From positions 1 through 64,000 of the forward strand of contig NZ_JADDXU010000023.1 in the NCBI RefSeq assembly GCF_015163075.1: a stretch of 64,000 bases of DNA, in the 5' to 3' direction. Within the stretch, counting starts at the first letter, position 1. Each line of letters opens with the position of its first letter. The translations under genes were made by a program, and so were the position numbers. Positions 24,628 to 33,336 of the stretch are shown piece by piece. The notes beneath the pieces are model-generated. The model saw only the letters and a program-made list of their open reading frames with translations. It made no database searches and was not told the DNA's origin. This DNA is from Streptomyces justiciae (GTDB lineage Bacteria > Actinomycetota > Actinomycetes > Streptomycetales > Streptomycetaceae).

Positions 24628-26571
24628 TCAGGGGAGCGGCGTCGGACCCTGGGATACCTGAGGCATCGATATGGCAGGAGTAGCGGCGATCTCGTCGATG
24701 TCGATGTCCAAGGGTTTCTGCAGGTCGCAAGCCTGGGACAGCAAGGAGGCGTAACGGTCGAGACGGAGGCGCAAGAGTCGACGAGGTGTGTGTAGCTGAC
24801 CGTGGAAGACCCCTGCTCGGGCGACGACGTTCTCGGCCATGGACTTGTTGTCCTCGCGGAGCGCCCGTACCAAAGGGCTGAGGGCGCGTTCACCCTGGGT
24901 GACATTGCACCACACGAGGACTTCTCCAACACCTGGGTTATGTCCGTAGTGCGCGGACCGGAAGCGCGGAACGCCGCGGCAGATGGCATCCCAGTGTTGA
25001 TCGGGGAGATGCCAGTCGGCCATCCTCTGCCGCCTGCGGGCATAGTTGACTCGAGTTCCGCTGGCATCCAGTTGACAGGCGACGGCTCTGACGCGGTTTT
25101 CGAACTCCAGCCAGAGGCCTGCTCTGTCGAGTCGTTTTCCAGTGGAAGCGAGGAGTTTTGCGGCGTAGCCGGGTGGAATTCCGATCTGCGGTGCACAACA
25201 TGGCCACGTTTCTCCGGTGATGAACTGGGCGAGCTGTAGGGATGAAGCCCGTCTCAAGGAATAGGCGAGCCGGGCATCGGGGGTGTTCATTCGATGCATC
25301 AACTCCGCGAAGTTGGTGTCGAACCATTCCTTGGGCAAAAACGAGGGGATCTCTTCGATCGTGTAGCGGTGGCTCGCTTTTTGTTGCCGCAGCCTTGAGT
25401 GTCGCTGATATCCGTGTGCGCGCCACGCGATGGCCCGCAGCAGGTCCGGCGAGACGTGCTCGCTGGCCCGGACGACATTGCCGATGTAGCCCGGAGCGCG
25501 CTGGCGCGCCTCCTGTGCCAGTGGGCGGAGGCGCTCGCGTAGCGAGGACAGATCGCGGTTGGCAAGGGCTGCGTCGGCCGCCAGCAGGAGTGCGGCGCAT
25601 TCGCCGGGGTCGGTGGGTGGTGTTCGTACTCCCGTGAGCTTCTTGGAACCGGCAGGGGCGGGGCCGGGTTGTTCGTGGAGCAGTTGAGTGATGGGCGAGA
25701 GGTGCCTGTCCAGCAGTTCGGTGAGAGGGGCGGTCGGAAGTAGTGAGGTGCCGAGCGGCCAGCTCAACTTGATGAGGTGGGTGACGAGCACCAGGTCCGG
25801 GATGGCTGCGCTGCCGTCGGAGTGGAGGTCGGCGTCCAGCCGTTGCTGTAGATCGATTAAGAGCGCTCGTTCGGTCGAGGTGAGGCTTGGTAGGGCGGGT
25901 TCGGTGCTGGCGTCCAGGCGAGTTCCGCAGAAGGTGGGGAAGCGGCCGCGGTAGATGTTGCCCCCAGCGACGGCCGCATGGCGGCACGCGGCTGGATGTG
26001 CGCCAGGGACTCGAGGTCGTTGGACCAAGCTCAAACGCCGGTCGGCAAGGCCATTGAGCGGCTGACGGCAGTCGGGGCATGTATCGGAGAGCAGGCGATC
26101 GTGCCTGGTGCAGGCGAAGGAGAACGGCAGGTGCCATCTCAGTTTCCAAGCTCCGCCGAATTCCCGCTGAATGGAACTGCCGTCACCGCGCAGACATGCG
26201 GGGCAATACCGGCTCGCCGCGTTCATGCCCCAGTCCACGGAGGTCAACGCGTTGGCACGAGACGCCGAATGCGGATGGGAGCGCAATACGGGATGAGCCG
26301 CCGCGAAGTGCTGCAGCGTGAGCGACTTGACCTCATGGGTGCTGAGCCGAGCCACCCAGGCGAATTGCAGTGTCAGATCTTCCGGCAGGTCCAAGAGGTA
26401 GCGAGCAGGAACGTGCCGCCTATAACTGCTCAACCCGCCCAACTCTGCGATGCGGGTGGGCGAGCAACCCAACCGGTGGGACAGGCGTAGGAGGAAGCCA
26501 GGCAGGGACTCCTCCGGTAACGGGGCGAGGCTTCGGGCGAGTCGGCGATGCCCGTCGCGTATGTCGGTCAC
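24628..26571 (-). CDS. TniQ family protein (large)
   Basis: A 647-residue protein with an N-terminal TniQ domain: PLPEESLPGFLLRLSHRLG, then a zinc-finger-like YCPACLRGDG (122-126), WHLPFSFACTRHDRLL and CPDCRQPL (165-168). TniQ proteins guide target choice in Tn7- and Tn5053-like transposition, usually beside a TniA transposase and TniB ATPase, neither of which is in the window. The long C-terminal part, about 450 residues, holds repeated helix-turn-helix-like stretches. Upstream on the same strand are helicase and DUF6083-like genes, suggesting one transcription unit. GTG 26571 starts it. Whether it serves transposition or another role is open. Confidence 0.8.
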   Translation of the reverse strand: MTDIRDGHRRLARSLAPLPEESLPGFLLRLSHRLGCSPTRIAELGGLSSYRRHVPARYLLDLPEDLTLQFAWVARLSTHEVKSLTLQHFAAAHPVLRSHPHSASRANALTSVDWGMNAASRYCPACLRGDGSSIQREFGGAWKLRWHLPFSFACTRHDRLLSDTCPDCRQPLNGLADRRLSLVQRPRVPGAHPAACRHAAVAGGNIYRGRFPTFCGTRLDASTEPALPSLTSTERALLIDLQQRLDADLHSDGSAAIPDLVLVTHLIKLSWPLGTSLLPTAPLTELLDRHLSPITQLLHEQPGPAPAGSKKLTGVRTPPTDPGECAALLLAADAALANRDLSSLRERLRPLAQEARQRAPGYIGNVVRASEHVSPDLLRAIAWRAHGYQRHSRLRQQKASHRYTIEEIPSFLPKEWFDTNFAELMHRMNTPDARLAYSLRRASSLQLAQFITGETWPCCAPQIGIPPGYAAKLLASTGKRLDRAGLWLEFENRVRAVACQLDASGTRVNYARRRQRMADWHLPDQHWDAICRGVPRFRSAHYGHNPGVGEVLVWCNVTQGERALSPLVRALREDNKSMAENVVARAGVFHGQLHTPRRLLRLRLDRYASLLSQACDLQKPLDIDIDEIAATPAISMPQVSQGPTPLP

Positions 26572-26713
26572 GATGGCAACCTCATCGCTGTGGGTGTGGA
26601 TCCTCGCGGAGCGTAGTGCAGGGCGGGGGCGAGCGTGATCGCAATGCTCTCAATTCACTCGGTCCGGAGTGTTTCAGGGCGTCGGATGTTCGTCGGGGTC
26701 CGGATGGTGGACG

Positions 26714-28207
26714 TCAGCCAGTTTCCTGTCGAGTTGTCACGGCCGTCTGATTGGTGACCCAGGACAGCCCTCCGAGGTCGAGGCGCTGGCATGTTCGGGT
26801 CACGGCGACATAGGCCAGGCGTGCCTCGCTCTCGTCGATCTGACGTGTGTCCGACTGCTCGTCGCCAGGATCGTCGGGAGCTGGGGGTTCGAAGTCGTCG
26901 GCGATCGTCACCGACCCCCATTCCCGGCCTTTGGCCTTGTGCGCGGTGGACACCGTCACCTCCGCGGTCTCCTCCGGGGCGAGGCGGGCCACCGCCGCCA
27001 GGATGGCATCGGGACCGTGGGTGTCGACGAGGTCGACGAAAGGCTGCAGGTCTCGGCCGCTGGGGTCGTACGCGGCGTAGTCCTGGAGCTCGCCCCAAGT
27101 AGTGAAGAGCAGGAGTTCGGGGTGGTGCGTGCGGCGGCCCTCCTTGAGGTCGCGTGCTGCCTGCGCCAGGGACTGCAGGCTCTGGCCGCCTCCGGCGAGG
27201 GCAACCCTGCCGCCCGACGCCATGAGTCGCATGACGTGGGCCATGGCCCCGACGTTAGTGCGGCACAGCACGGCATCAGGTCGGAGGACGGGTCCGAGTT
27301 CGGTGGGGACGGTGTCGGTTCCCGTCAGGCGTAGTGGGGCGTTGGCGAAGGCGAGCCAGCGGTTCGCCTCGGCGGCGAGACGGGGACCGAACCGGAAGGA
27401 CTGCGTGAGGGTGAGCTGAGTGCCCTCGAATCCGGCCATGACGTCCTTGGCGCCGCGCCAGTGATAGATGGCTTGGGCGGAGTCGCCGACCATGACGAGC
27501 TGGGCGTGGTCGCGCTGAGCCAGGAAGACCTGTTCGACGACGGGGTTGGTGTCCTGGGCCTCGTCCAGGAGAAGGAAGTCGGTTTCGATCCGGGGTCGGG
27601 TGAGCGCCCAGATCTTGAGGTAGTGGTCATGGTCGAAACGGACGGCTCCGTCGTCGAAGTGCTGCAGGTCCATCCATGCCCTTCGGGCGAACGGCAGGAG
27701 GTGCTCGGCGAGTTCGGAGTGCAGATCGTCTTCATCGAGTCCCCGGAGCCGCGGGACGTGCCGGTGGCTGATCGTGAGGTCAGAGGTGTGACAGAAGCGG
27801 GAGATGGTGCGCAACGCGGCGTTGGAGAGGGTCCGTTGGGACACCTTGCGGTGGCCGATCTGGAGGGGTTCGGAGAGGCCGAGGGCGTGACCGGTCTGCC
27901 AGGCGGGGCGCCGTGGAGCGTTCAGGCGGCGCGTGTAGCGGTGGCCGACGGCGGCATAAGCGAGGGCGTGGGCCGTCTTGCAAGTGACGGTGGAGGGAAA
28001 GCGGGCGCGGGCGTCGTGGGCGATGGCGCGGTTGTAGGCGAGGTAGCGGCCGCGGCGCTGGGTGGAGCGGGCGAGCAGCGCGAGCGTGCTGGTCTTGCCG
28101 GTGCCCGCGCCGGCCTGCAGTGCCACGTGGTCGCCGGCGTGGAAGGCGTCCGCGGCGGCAGTTTGCTCGTCAGTGGGGTTCAACGGTTTCGTCCTCGTCC
28201 ACGGCAC
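26714..28207 (-). CDS. superfamily 1 (UvrD/FBH1-like) DNA helicase
   Basis: A 497-residue ATP-dependent helicase with all SF1A motifs: Q-motif NPTDEQ, Walker A GAGTGKT (33-39), Ia LAYNRAIA, TAHALAY, II LLLDEAQDTNP, III VGDSAQAIYHWRGA, IV TQSFRFG, V VSTAHKAKGREW, VI YVAVTRTCQRL. The YNRAIA..TAHALAYAAVG spelling and short length resemble FBH1/phage-type helicases rather than chromosomal UvrD or PcrA. GTG 28207 overlaps the upstream DUF6083-like gene by 28 bases, implying joint translation. The island setting suggests mobile or defence use rather than housekeeping repair. Confidence 0.85.
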   Translation of the reverse strand: MPWTRTKPLNPTDEQTAAADAFHAGDHVALQAGAGTGKTSTLALLARSTQRRGRYLAYNRAIAHDARARFPSTVTCKTAHALAYAAVGHRYTRRLNAPRRPAWQTGHALGLSEPLQIGHRKVSQRTLSNAALRTISRFCHTSDLTISHRHVPRLRGLDEDDLHSELAEHLLPFARRAWMDLQHFDDGAVRFDHDHYLKIWALTRPRIETDFLLLDEAQDTNPVVEQVFLAQRDHAQLVMVGDSAQAIYHWRGAKDVMAGFEGTQLTLTQSFRFGPRLAAEANRWLAFANAPLRLTGTDTVPTELGPVLRPDAVLCRTNVGAMAHVMRLMASGGRVALAGGGQSLQSLAQAARDLKEGRRTHHPELLLFTTWGELQDYAAYDPSGRDLQPFVDLVDTHGPDAILAAVARLAPEETAEVTVSTAHKAKGREWGSVTIADDFEPPAPDDPGDEQSDTRQIDESEARLAYVAVTRTCQRLDLGGLSWVTNQTAVTTRQETG

Positions 28208-29142
28208 GTTGTGCGTCGGCGGGTGGGAGACGGGAGCGGCCCAGTCGAGTCGGCCTCAGGGCCCCGGAGAGACGGGGGCGAGTCGGGGAGACTGGTGCGG
28301 ATGTGGGTGTGGTGGGTGAGCGGGTCGAAGACCTGCCATCCGGCCAGTGCGAGGTCGGGGGCGGTATTCGCCGCCATGTGGGCGGGGCAGCGCTGTGTTC
28401 GCCACCGCAGCTGCTCCGCATACGGCACGCCATTCAGGTCGTATAGGACCAAATGGTCCGTCGGCAGAGCGAGTTGACCTGTTCCCGAAGAGATGGCGGC
28501 CGAGCTCCAGACGCCGCCCGGGGCGGCTGGGTCCAGGACCGGGTGGGGGCAGCGGTGGCCACGGCGAGTTTGGGACACGCACCGCAGCTCCTCAAGGGGC
28601 TGCTCGGCGAGGTAGCGGATGCGCAGGATCTCCACGATCGGCAACACCGGCCGCTCATCCGGCTGCGCCGTGGTCGGGCATGTGACAGGGGGTGGCGGGG
28701 TGAAGAGTCCCGCGTCGATCCGGCGGCGGGTGAGCACGGCCAGGCGGCGCCGTAGTTCCGTAAGGGTGGGAGTGAGGTTGCTGTCCGGAGCGCGCCGTGG
28801 GCAGACGGCGGCGTGCGGGATGCGGCACCACGCGGAGTCGGCGCCACGGTAGGCGATGCCGCCGCTCAGATGCCAGTGACAGGCGATGGGGACCGGGCAG
28901 GTGGGCAGCTCGTAGGGATGCAGTCCGATCGGCCGGTGATCAGCGCGCGGATACCAGTCGACGCGATTGCCGCACTCTCGGCACCTACGGCTCTGTCCCT
29001 GGCGCAGGAGACGGCTGGGGCTGGAGGTGGCGACGCGCAGGCGGCGACGAGGGACTGCGGGGGCGGCGCTGTCCCAGCGGTGGGCGAAGTCGTGCGGTTG
29101 CATGGCGAGCAACGTGCCAGGCTGCACGCCGCACCATGGCAC
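28180..29142 (-). CDS. DUF6083-like cysteine-rich protein
   Basis: About 320 residues resembling DUF6083 proteins of Streptomyces: a zinc-ribbon-like CRECG (54-57) followed by VDWYPRADHRPIGLHP, CHWHLSGGIAYRG and WCRIPHAAVCPRR. A second Cys/His set is in the C-terminal half (CVSQTRRGHRCPHP, RCPAHMA). The function of the family is not known to me; the Cys pattern suggests zinc binding. GTG 29142 has GAGG 8 bases upstream; ATG 29103 is an alternative. It heads the DUF6083 / helicase / TniQ set and overlaps the helicase gene. Confidence 0.65.
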   Translation of the reverse strand: MPWCGVQPGTLLAMQPHDFAHRWDSAAPAVPRRRLRVATSSPSRLLRQGQSRRCRECGNRVDWYPRADHRPIGLHPYELPTCPVPIACHWHLSGGIAYRGADSAWCRIPHAAVCPRRAPDSNLTPTLTELRRRLAVLTRRRIDAGLFTPPPPVTCPTTAQPDERPVLPIVEILRIRYLAEQPLEELRCVSQTRRGHRCPHPVLDPAAPGGVWSSAAISSGTGQLALPTDHLVLYDLNGVPYAEQLRWRTQRCPAHMAANTAPDLALAGWQVFDPLTHHTHIRTSLPDSPPSLRGPEADSTGPLPSPTRRRTTCRGRGRNR

Positions 29143-29271
29143 TGCGGCCGCCTCAGGTCATGCGAATGGCTCACCGGATACGGCAGGCGTGCGACTAGTG
29201 GCGCGCATGTTCGATATCAGGTTTCCGTTCGGGTGAATCACCGGGCGGGTCTTCTCTCGCGAAGCGGCCGG

Positions 29272-29535
29272 TCAGGAGCCCACGGTGCTGGGTGGTTCGT
29301 GGCCCTCGCAGAGCGGTTCCAGCAACTGATCGATGGGCAGGCCGAAGGCGTGAGCCAAGGCGTGCCATGTGGTGATCTTTCCGGTGGTACGGCCGTGCTC
29401 AAGGTCGATGAGGGTGCGCCGGGCGAGGCCGCTGCGGTCGGCGAGTTCGTCGAAGGTCCACCCGCGCTCGCTCCTCAACCGCGCGAGCTGGACACGCAAG
29501 GCGTCGAGGTTCGGGTCGGGCGGGAAGATCGTCAC
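29272..29535 (-). CDS. XRE-family helix-turn-helix regulator
   Basis: A small Cro/CI-type DNA-binding protein of about 87 residues. The HTH is evident: LARLRSERGWTFDELADRSGLARRTLIDLEHGRTTGKITTWHALAHAFGLPIDQLL. GTG 29535 is the likely start since a longer frame (to 29586) would begin inside a palindrome that looks like its operator. It is divergent from the cysteine-rich gene at 29703, and upstream of the DUF6083-like gene on the same strand. It probably regulates one or both; no ligand domain is present. Confidence 0.8.
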   Translation of the reverse strand: MTIFPPDPNLDALRVQLARLRSERGWTFDELADRSGLARRTLIDLEHGRTTGKITTWHALAHAFGLPIDQLLEPLCEGHEPPSTVGS

Positions 29536-29550
29536 CCCACCATCCGACGG

Positions 29551-29586
29551 TGCAGACCCCTGCCCCGTCAGTGCAGACTTCTGCAC
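29551..29586. promoter_or_regulatory. putative operator of the XRE regulator
   Basis: Palindrome GTGCAGACTTCTGCAC (29571-29586, 7-bp perfect arms, 2-base centre) with a related half-degraded copy TGCAGACCCCTGCCC at 29551-29565, 20 bases apart, in the divergent region between the XRE gene and the cysteine-rich gene. Confidence 0.55.
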
Positions 29587-29702
29587 TATTTGCTAGGGAA
29601 GGGGTGATGTTTGCCGGGGGCGAGCCGCTGCGATGCAGTGGTGCGCCTGGCCTTCGCGTGCCCCGCAATGTCAAGTCCTTGGACAGGAGGAGAGCGAGAG
29701 CG

Positions 29703-30713
29703 ATGAGGCTCTCCCTGCACACAGTGGTCCCCCGGGTGTGGACCGTGGAGCTTCGGCCGCGGGCGGGCGGCCCGCTGCTCGTGTGTCCGCGCTGTGCGCC
29801 CAGGGCCGTCTCGCTGCAGGCGTCCGCGGCGAAGTCCGACGCCCTACGGCATCTCGCGGCCCATGCGCGAGGTGACGCGCTCGCCGGACATCTTCGTACG
29901 TGCCAGTGTCGGCAGCGGGAATGCCGCTGGCATCCCCGGCATCGAGGTTGCGCCGGCCCCATCCGGCTTGTGCTCGCCCGCGACCGGGCCGGACGCAACT
30001 GGCGCCTGGCCGACGCTTGTACCGCGTGCGCCCGGGCAATTCCCTACGCGGCAGTGGTCCCCGACACCGCCACGGACATGGCTGTACCCGGGGAAGGCGA
30101 TGGCTGCGTCCGGCCACAGCGAGCCGCGACGAGTCCGGGACTGCCGTCGGCCACCCGAGTCCGGGAAATGCTCGCTTACCTCGCGGCCGCCCTCCCGGCT
30201 TGTACCAGTGCTGCCGCTCGCTTGGTCGCGCTACAGTGCGCGCTTCGTGTCGACGGCGAGGGGAGCGTCACGCTCGCGGACGGGATCACGCGCAGCATGC
30301 GCTTGGGGCATCTGCACGTCATCTGGCACGAGTTGGAACAAGCCGCCTGGCTGCGTTCCGATCCTTCGGCGCAGCGGTTCCGCCGCTTCGACCTGCTCGA
30401 CCCCTCGGTGCTCACCCAGGTCCCCGGCCGGCGCGCCCGCGCTCAAGCCGCCGACTGGGCGCTGCGTCAGACATGCCGTCCGGCCGTACGGCGACAGAGG
30501 GCCGTCGCCCGCCTGGTGGCTCTGCAAATCGCCGCATGCACCGATGATCACGGCCGGGGCAGCATCGAAACCATTCACCTCACCCGGACCGCAGGCATCT
30601 CCTCCGTTGCGGCGGCCACCCTGCTTGACCAACTCGCTCGGGTGGGCGCACTTGATCGCTGGCAGCTTGATCCAGCAACCGATGAAGTGCGCTGGACCTC
30701 CAGGCCGTGCTGA
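29703..30713 (+). CDS. cysteine-rich protein of unknown function
   Basis: A 336-residue protein that I do not recognise. The N-terminal 110 residues have a putative zinc-binding array: CPRC (28-31), CQCRQREC with HPRH and CAG (67-83), and CTAC (106-109). The C-terminal half is helical and includes a winged-helix-like stretch (LTRTAGISSVAAATLLDQLARVGALDRW). This suggests a DNA- or RNA-associated protein, but that is inference. ATG 29703 follows an AGGAGAG-containing region. It is divergent from the XRE regulator and shares the operator region. Confidence 0.6.
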   Translation: MRLSLHTVVPRVWTVELRPRAGGPLLVCPRCAPRAVSLQASAAKSDALRHLAAHARGDALAGHLRTCQCRQRECRWHPRHRGCAGPIRLVLARDRAGRNWRLADACTACARAIPYAAVVPDTATDMAVPGEGDGCVRPQRAATSPGLPSATRVREMLAYLAAALPACTSAAARLVALQCALRVDGEGSVTLADGITRSMRLGHLHVIWHELEQAAWLRSDPSAQRFRRFDLLDPSVLTQVPGRRARAQAADWALRQTCRPAVRRQRAVARLVALQIAACTDDHGRGSIETIHLTRTAGISSVAAATLLDQLARVGALDRWQLDPATDEVRWTSRPC

Positions 30714-30715
30714 CC

Positions 30716-30980
30716 TGCCTGGAGTCCCGTCGATCAGGAGCTCGCGGTGTCGGCGGCGGGTGAACGTCTCGGGCCGTCGCCGGCACGAGTACAGTTGCTT
30801 CCAGAAGGGGGTCGAGGGATCCAGGGTGATGTTGCGCTTGCGTCTCGGCCCCTCTCCACGGCGGCAGCGCCCAAGTCCGCCCCTCTGTGGCCTCGGAGAT
30901 TGCTTGAAGCGGTGCTCTGCCGCCAGTTGCACGGCCTGGCCGCGAAGGGCTGCGTCAATCTTCTTGGGTACGTGTCCCAT
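30716..30980 (-). pseudogene. probable transposase OrfA scrap
   Basis: The minus-strand frame begins MGHVPKKIDAALRGQAVQL at 30980, resembling the start of IS3-type OrfA (helix-turn-helix region), but after about 24 residues the similarity seems to end (FKQSPRPQ...). The later stretch TLDPSTPFWKQLYSCRRR may come from another gene. There is no complete transposase and no clear inverted repeats, so I read it as a remnant at the island edge. Confidence 0.3.
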
Positions 30981-31084
30981 CCTGTCTGTTGGCTCGCAAC
31001 GGAGCGGCAGAGGAGTCGGAACGGTTCAACGACGCTTCCGGGGCGCATCGGCCTGGGCCTCGACGCGCCCAGGCCCGCGGACCC

Positions 31085-31666
31085 TCATCGCGGCCCAGGC
31101 GCCCCCACGCGCAGACCGTCCATCACGAGGTCCAGAAGGCGGCCGGACCGGGTCCGCCAGTCCCCGCGGCCGTCGATCTGCCAGACGCCAGCAATGGCGA
31201 GGATGAAGTCGTCGGTGGTCATGTTCGGGCGGATGGTGCCGGCCTCGTGGTTGGCCTTGATGAGGAGTTCGATCGCGTCGACGACCAGGGAGTATCCGGG
31301 TTTCGCCGGGCCTCCCGTCGCGCTGATGGCCTGGCGCAGCGCGTCGGCCAGGCCGGCCCTGGCCGTGGCGAAGTATGCGAGACGGCTCATCCACTCGCGC
31401 AGGGCCTCATCGGGGCTTCCGTTGAGCAGAAGCTGGGGCGCGCTTTCGGCGAGGTGCTGCACCTCGCGCTGGTGGACTTCGAGAACGAGCGCTTCGCGGC
31501 TGGGGAAGTGTCTGTACAGCGTCCCCTGCCCGACTCCCGCTCTTTTGGCGATCAGGCTGAGTGGTGCGTCCGCGAACAAGGACAGCTCGGTCAACGCCGC
31601 CGCGAGGATGCGCTCGCGATTGCGTTGTGCGTCCGAGCGCTGAGGCGTCCCACTCTTCGGTTCCAC
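31085..31666 (-). CDS. TetR-family regulator 1
   Basis: A 193-residue repressor. HTH region: RERILAAALTELSLFADAPLSLIAKRAGVGQGTLYRHFPSREAL; the C-terminal ligand domain contains FILAIAGVWQIDGRGDW. It is clearly a paralogue of the TetR gene at 41502, the same length and largely the same sequence. GTG 31666 follows GGAGGACGA; a longer frame would run through the operators. It is divergent from a molybdenum hydroxylase operon, with a pair of palindromes between them, so it probably represses itself and that operon. The inducer is unknown. Confidence 0.92.
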   Translation of the reverse strand: MEPKSGTPQRSDAQRNRERILAAALTELSLFADAPLSLIAKRAGVGQGTLYRHFPSREALVLEVHQREVQHLAESAPQLLLNGSPDEALREWMSRLAYFATARAGLADALRQAISATGGPAKPGYSLVVDAIELLIKANHEAGTIRPNMTTDDFILAIAGVWQIDGRGDWRTRSGRLLDLVMDGLRVGAPGPR

Positions 31667-31705
31667 TCGTCCTCCTCCCGGGCGTACCCGTCCCTGCACT
31701 TGATA

Positions 31706-31753
31706 ACCGGACAGCAGTCCGCTACTTTCCCCGGTACCGGACTGTTGTCCGCT
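31706..31753. promoter_or_regulatory. paired TetR operator, region R1
   Basis: ACCGGACAGCAGTCCGCT (31706-31723) and ACCGGACTGTTGTCCGCT (31736-31753), 30 bases start to start, between TetR 1 and the molybdenum hydroxylase operon. Confidence 0.8.
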
Positions 31754-31831
31754 TAAGTTCACCATAACCGGCCGACGGCGCCGGTGTGAATGGCCGGTGG
31801 CGTGGGTGACCGGCGAGAAAGGAGGATGATC

Positions 31832-32341
31832 ATGGGTCTGGCCCCTTCGACGGCATCCAGCGTCATCTCTTTGACCATCAACGGCGAGAAGCACCAGCTG
31901 TTCGTCGACAACCGCACCTCCCTGCTCGACGCCCTGCGTGAGAATGCCGGCTTGACCGGCACGAAGAAGGGGTGTGACCAGGGGGCGTGCGGCGCCTGCA
32001 CCGTGCTGGTGGACGGGGTGCGGATCAACTCCTGCCTCGCGCTGGCCGTGCAGTACGACGATCGCGAGATCACCACCATCGAGGGGGTTGATCATCCGCT
32101 GCAGGAGGCGTTCATCCGCCATGACGGATTCCAGTGCGGCTACTGCACGCCCGGTCAGATCTGTTCCGCGATCGGGATGCTGGCCGAGCACAAGGGCGGG
32201 GCGCCCAGCGCCGCGACCGAGCACCTGGCCGAGAGCGGCGGTGAGCTGTCCGAGGCGGAGATCCGGGAGCGGATGAGCGGGAACCTGTGCCGGTGCGGCG
32301 CCTACAACGGCATCGTCGCCGCGATCGGAGAAGTGGCCTGA
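31832..32341 (+). CDS. molybdenum hydroxylase 2Fe-2S subunit (set 1)
   Basis: The 169-residue electron-transfer subunit of a xanthine-dehydrogenase-family enzyme. Plant-type ferredoxin motif GCDQGACGACTVLVDG gives the first 2Fe-2S centre; CGYCTPGQICSA and GNLCRCGAY the second. No Tat signal, so it is cytoplasmic unlike E. coli PaoA. ATG 31832 follows AAAGGAGG. The stop overlaps the FAD-subunit start (TGATG). The order S-M-L and the type of FAD subunit place it in the aldehyde oxidoreductase (Pao/Yag-like) branch. Confidence 0.92.
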   Translation: MGLAPSTASSVISLTINGEKHQLFVDNRTSLLDALRENAGLTGTKKGCDQGACGACTVLVDGVRINSCLALAVQYDDREITTIEGVDHPLQEAFIRHDGFQCGYCTPGQICSAIGMLAEHKGGAPSAATEHLAESGGELSEAEIRERMSGNLCRCGAYNGIVAAIGEVA

Positions 32342-33336
32342 TGAAGTCCTTCTCCTATCTGACCGTCTCCGACGTCGAGGACGCGGTCCGGGCCATCGCG
32401 GCCGAACCCAACGCCAAGTTCCTCGGCGGCGGCACCAACCTCGTCGATCTCATGCGGGAGAACGTCGAGCGTCCGGACACGATCGTGGACATCACGCGCC
32501 TTCCGCTGAATGGGATCGAGGAACTGCCCGACGGCGGCATCCGGATCGGCGCGCTCGTGCGCAACAGCGAACTCGCCGCGCATCCGGTGATCAGGACCCG
32601 GTATCCGATGCTGTCCCAGGCGATCCTGCACGGCGCCTCGGCACAGCTGCGGAACATGGCGACCGTCGGCGGAAACCTGATGCAGCGCACGCGCTGCCTC
32701 TACTTCTACGACGGCGCCTCACCGTGCAACAAGCGTGAACAGGGCAGTGGCTGCGCCGCGATCGGCGGCTTCACCCGTGGTCACGCGATCCTCGGGGCGA
32801 GCGAGCAGTGCATCGCCACCCACCCGTCGGACATGGCTGTGGCGCTGGTCGCCCTGGACGCGGTCGTCGAGGTGCGCAGCGAGCACGGGGCCCGGCGGAT
32901 TCCGCTGGCCGACTTCCACCGCCTGCCCGGCAGCACCCCGCACATCGAGACAGAACTCGCCCCGGACGAACTGATCACCGCCGTCGAGGTGCCCGGCCTG
33001 CCGGTCGCGGCGACATCGCGCTACCGCAAGGTGCGTGACCGGGCCTCCTACGCTTTCGCCCTGGTCTCGGTGGCCGCGGCGATGGAGATCCGGGACGGGC
33101 ACGTCAGTGCCGTACGGCTGGCGCTCGGCGGCGTCGCCCCCAAGCCCTGGCGTGCGCACGAGGCCGAGGAGGTACTGCTCGGGGCTCCGGCCACCGAGGA
33201 GTCCTTCGCGCGGGCCGCGGACGCCGCACTCGCCTCGGCGGTCGGCCGGGGCGACAACGACTTCAAGATCGAACTGGCGCGACGCACTCTCGTGGCGACC
33301 CTGCGCCGACTGCTCACGGACGGGAGCGCCGCATGA
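32341..33336 (+). CDS. molybdenum hydroxylase FAD-binding subunit (set 1)
   Basis: A 331-residue CO-dehydrogenase-type FAD subunit: FLGGGTNLVDLM at the flavin site, ATVGGNLMQRTRC and a cysteine-containing insert (CLYFYDGASPCNKREQGSGC...CIATHPSDMAVALVAL) like that of PaoB and 4-hydroxybenzoyl-CoA reductase beta subunits, which binds an extra 4Fe-4S cluster. ATG 32341 overlaps the previous stop; the stop overlaps the next start. It relays electrons from the 2Fe-2S subunit to an acceptor. Confidence 0.92.
   Translation: MKSFSYLTVSDVEDAVRAIAAEPNAKFLGGGTNLVDLMRENVERPDTIVDITRLPLNGIEELPDGGIRIGALVRNSELAAHPVIRTRYPMLSQAILHGASAQLRNMATVGGNLMQRTRCLYFYDGASPCNKREQGSGCAAIGGFTRGHAILGASEQCIATHPSDMAVALVALDAVVEVRSEHGARRIPLADFHRLPGSTPHIETELAPDELITAVEVPGLPVAATSRYRKVRDRASYAFALVSVAAAMEIRDGHVSAVRLALGGVAPKPWRAHEAEEVLLGAPATEESFARAADAALASAVGRGDNDFKIELARRTLVATLRRLLTDGSAA

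Noticed and set aside
26251..26258. A third GTTGGCAC inside the TniQ gene, considered as a transposon-end site
   Set aside because: It is a single isolated match within coding DNA, without the flanking bases or the spacing seen at 24401-24430.
30747..31643. A plus-strand frame across the TetR 1 gene
   Set aside because: It overlaps the end of the island and is antisense to TetR 1; composition is that of a shadow frame.
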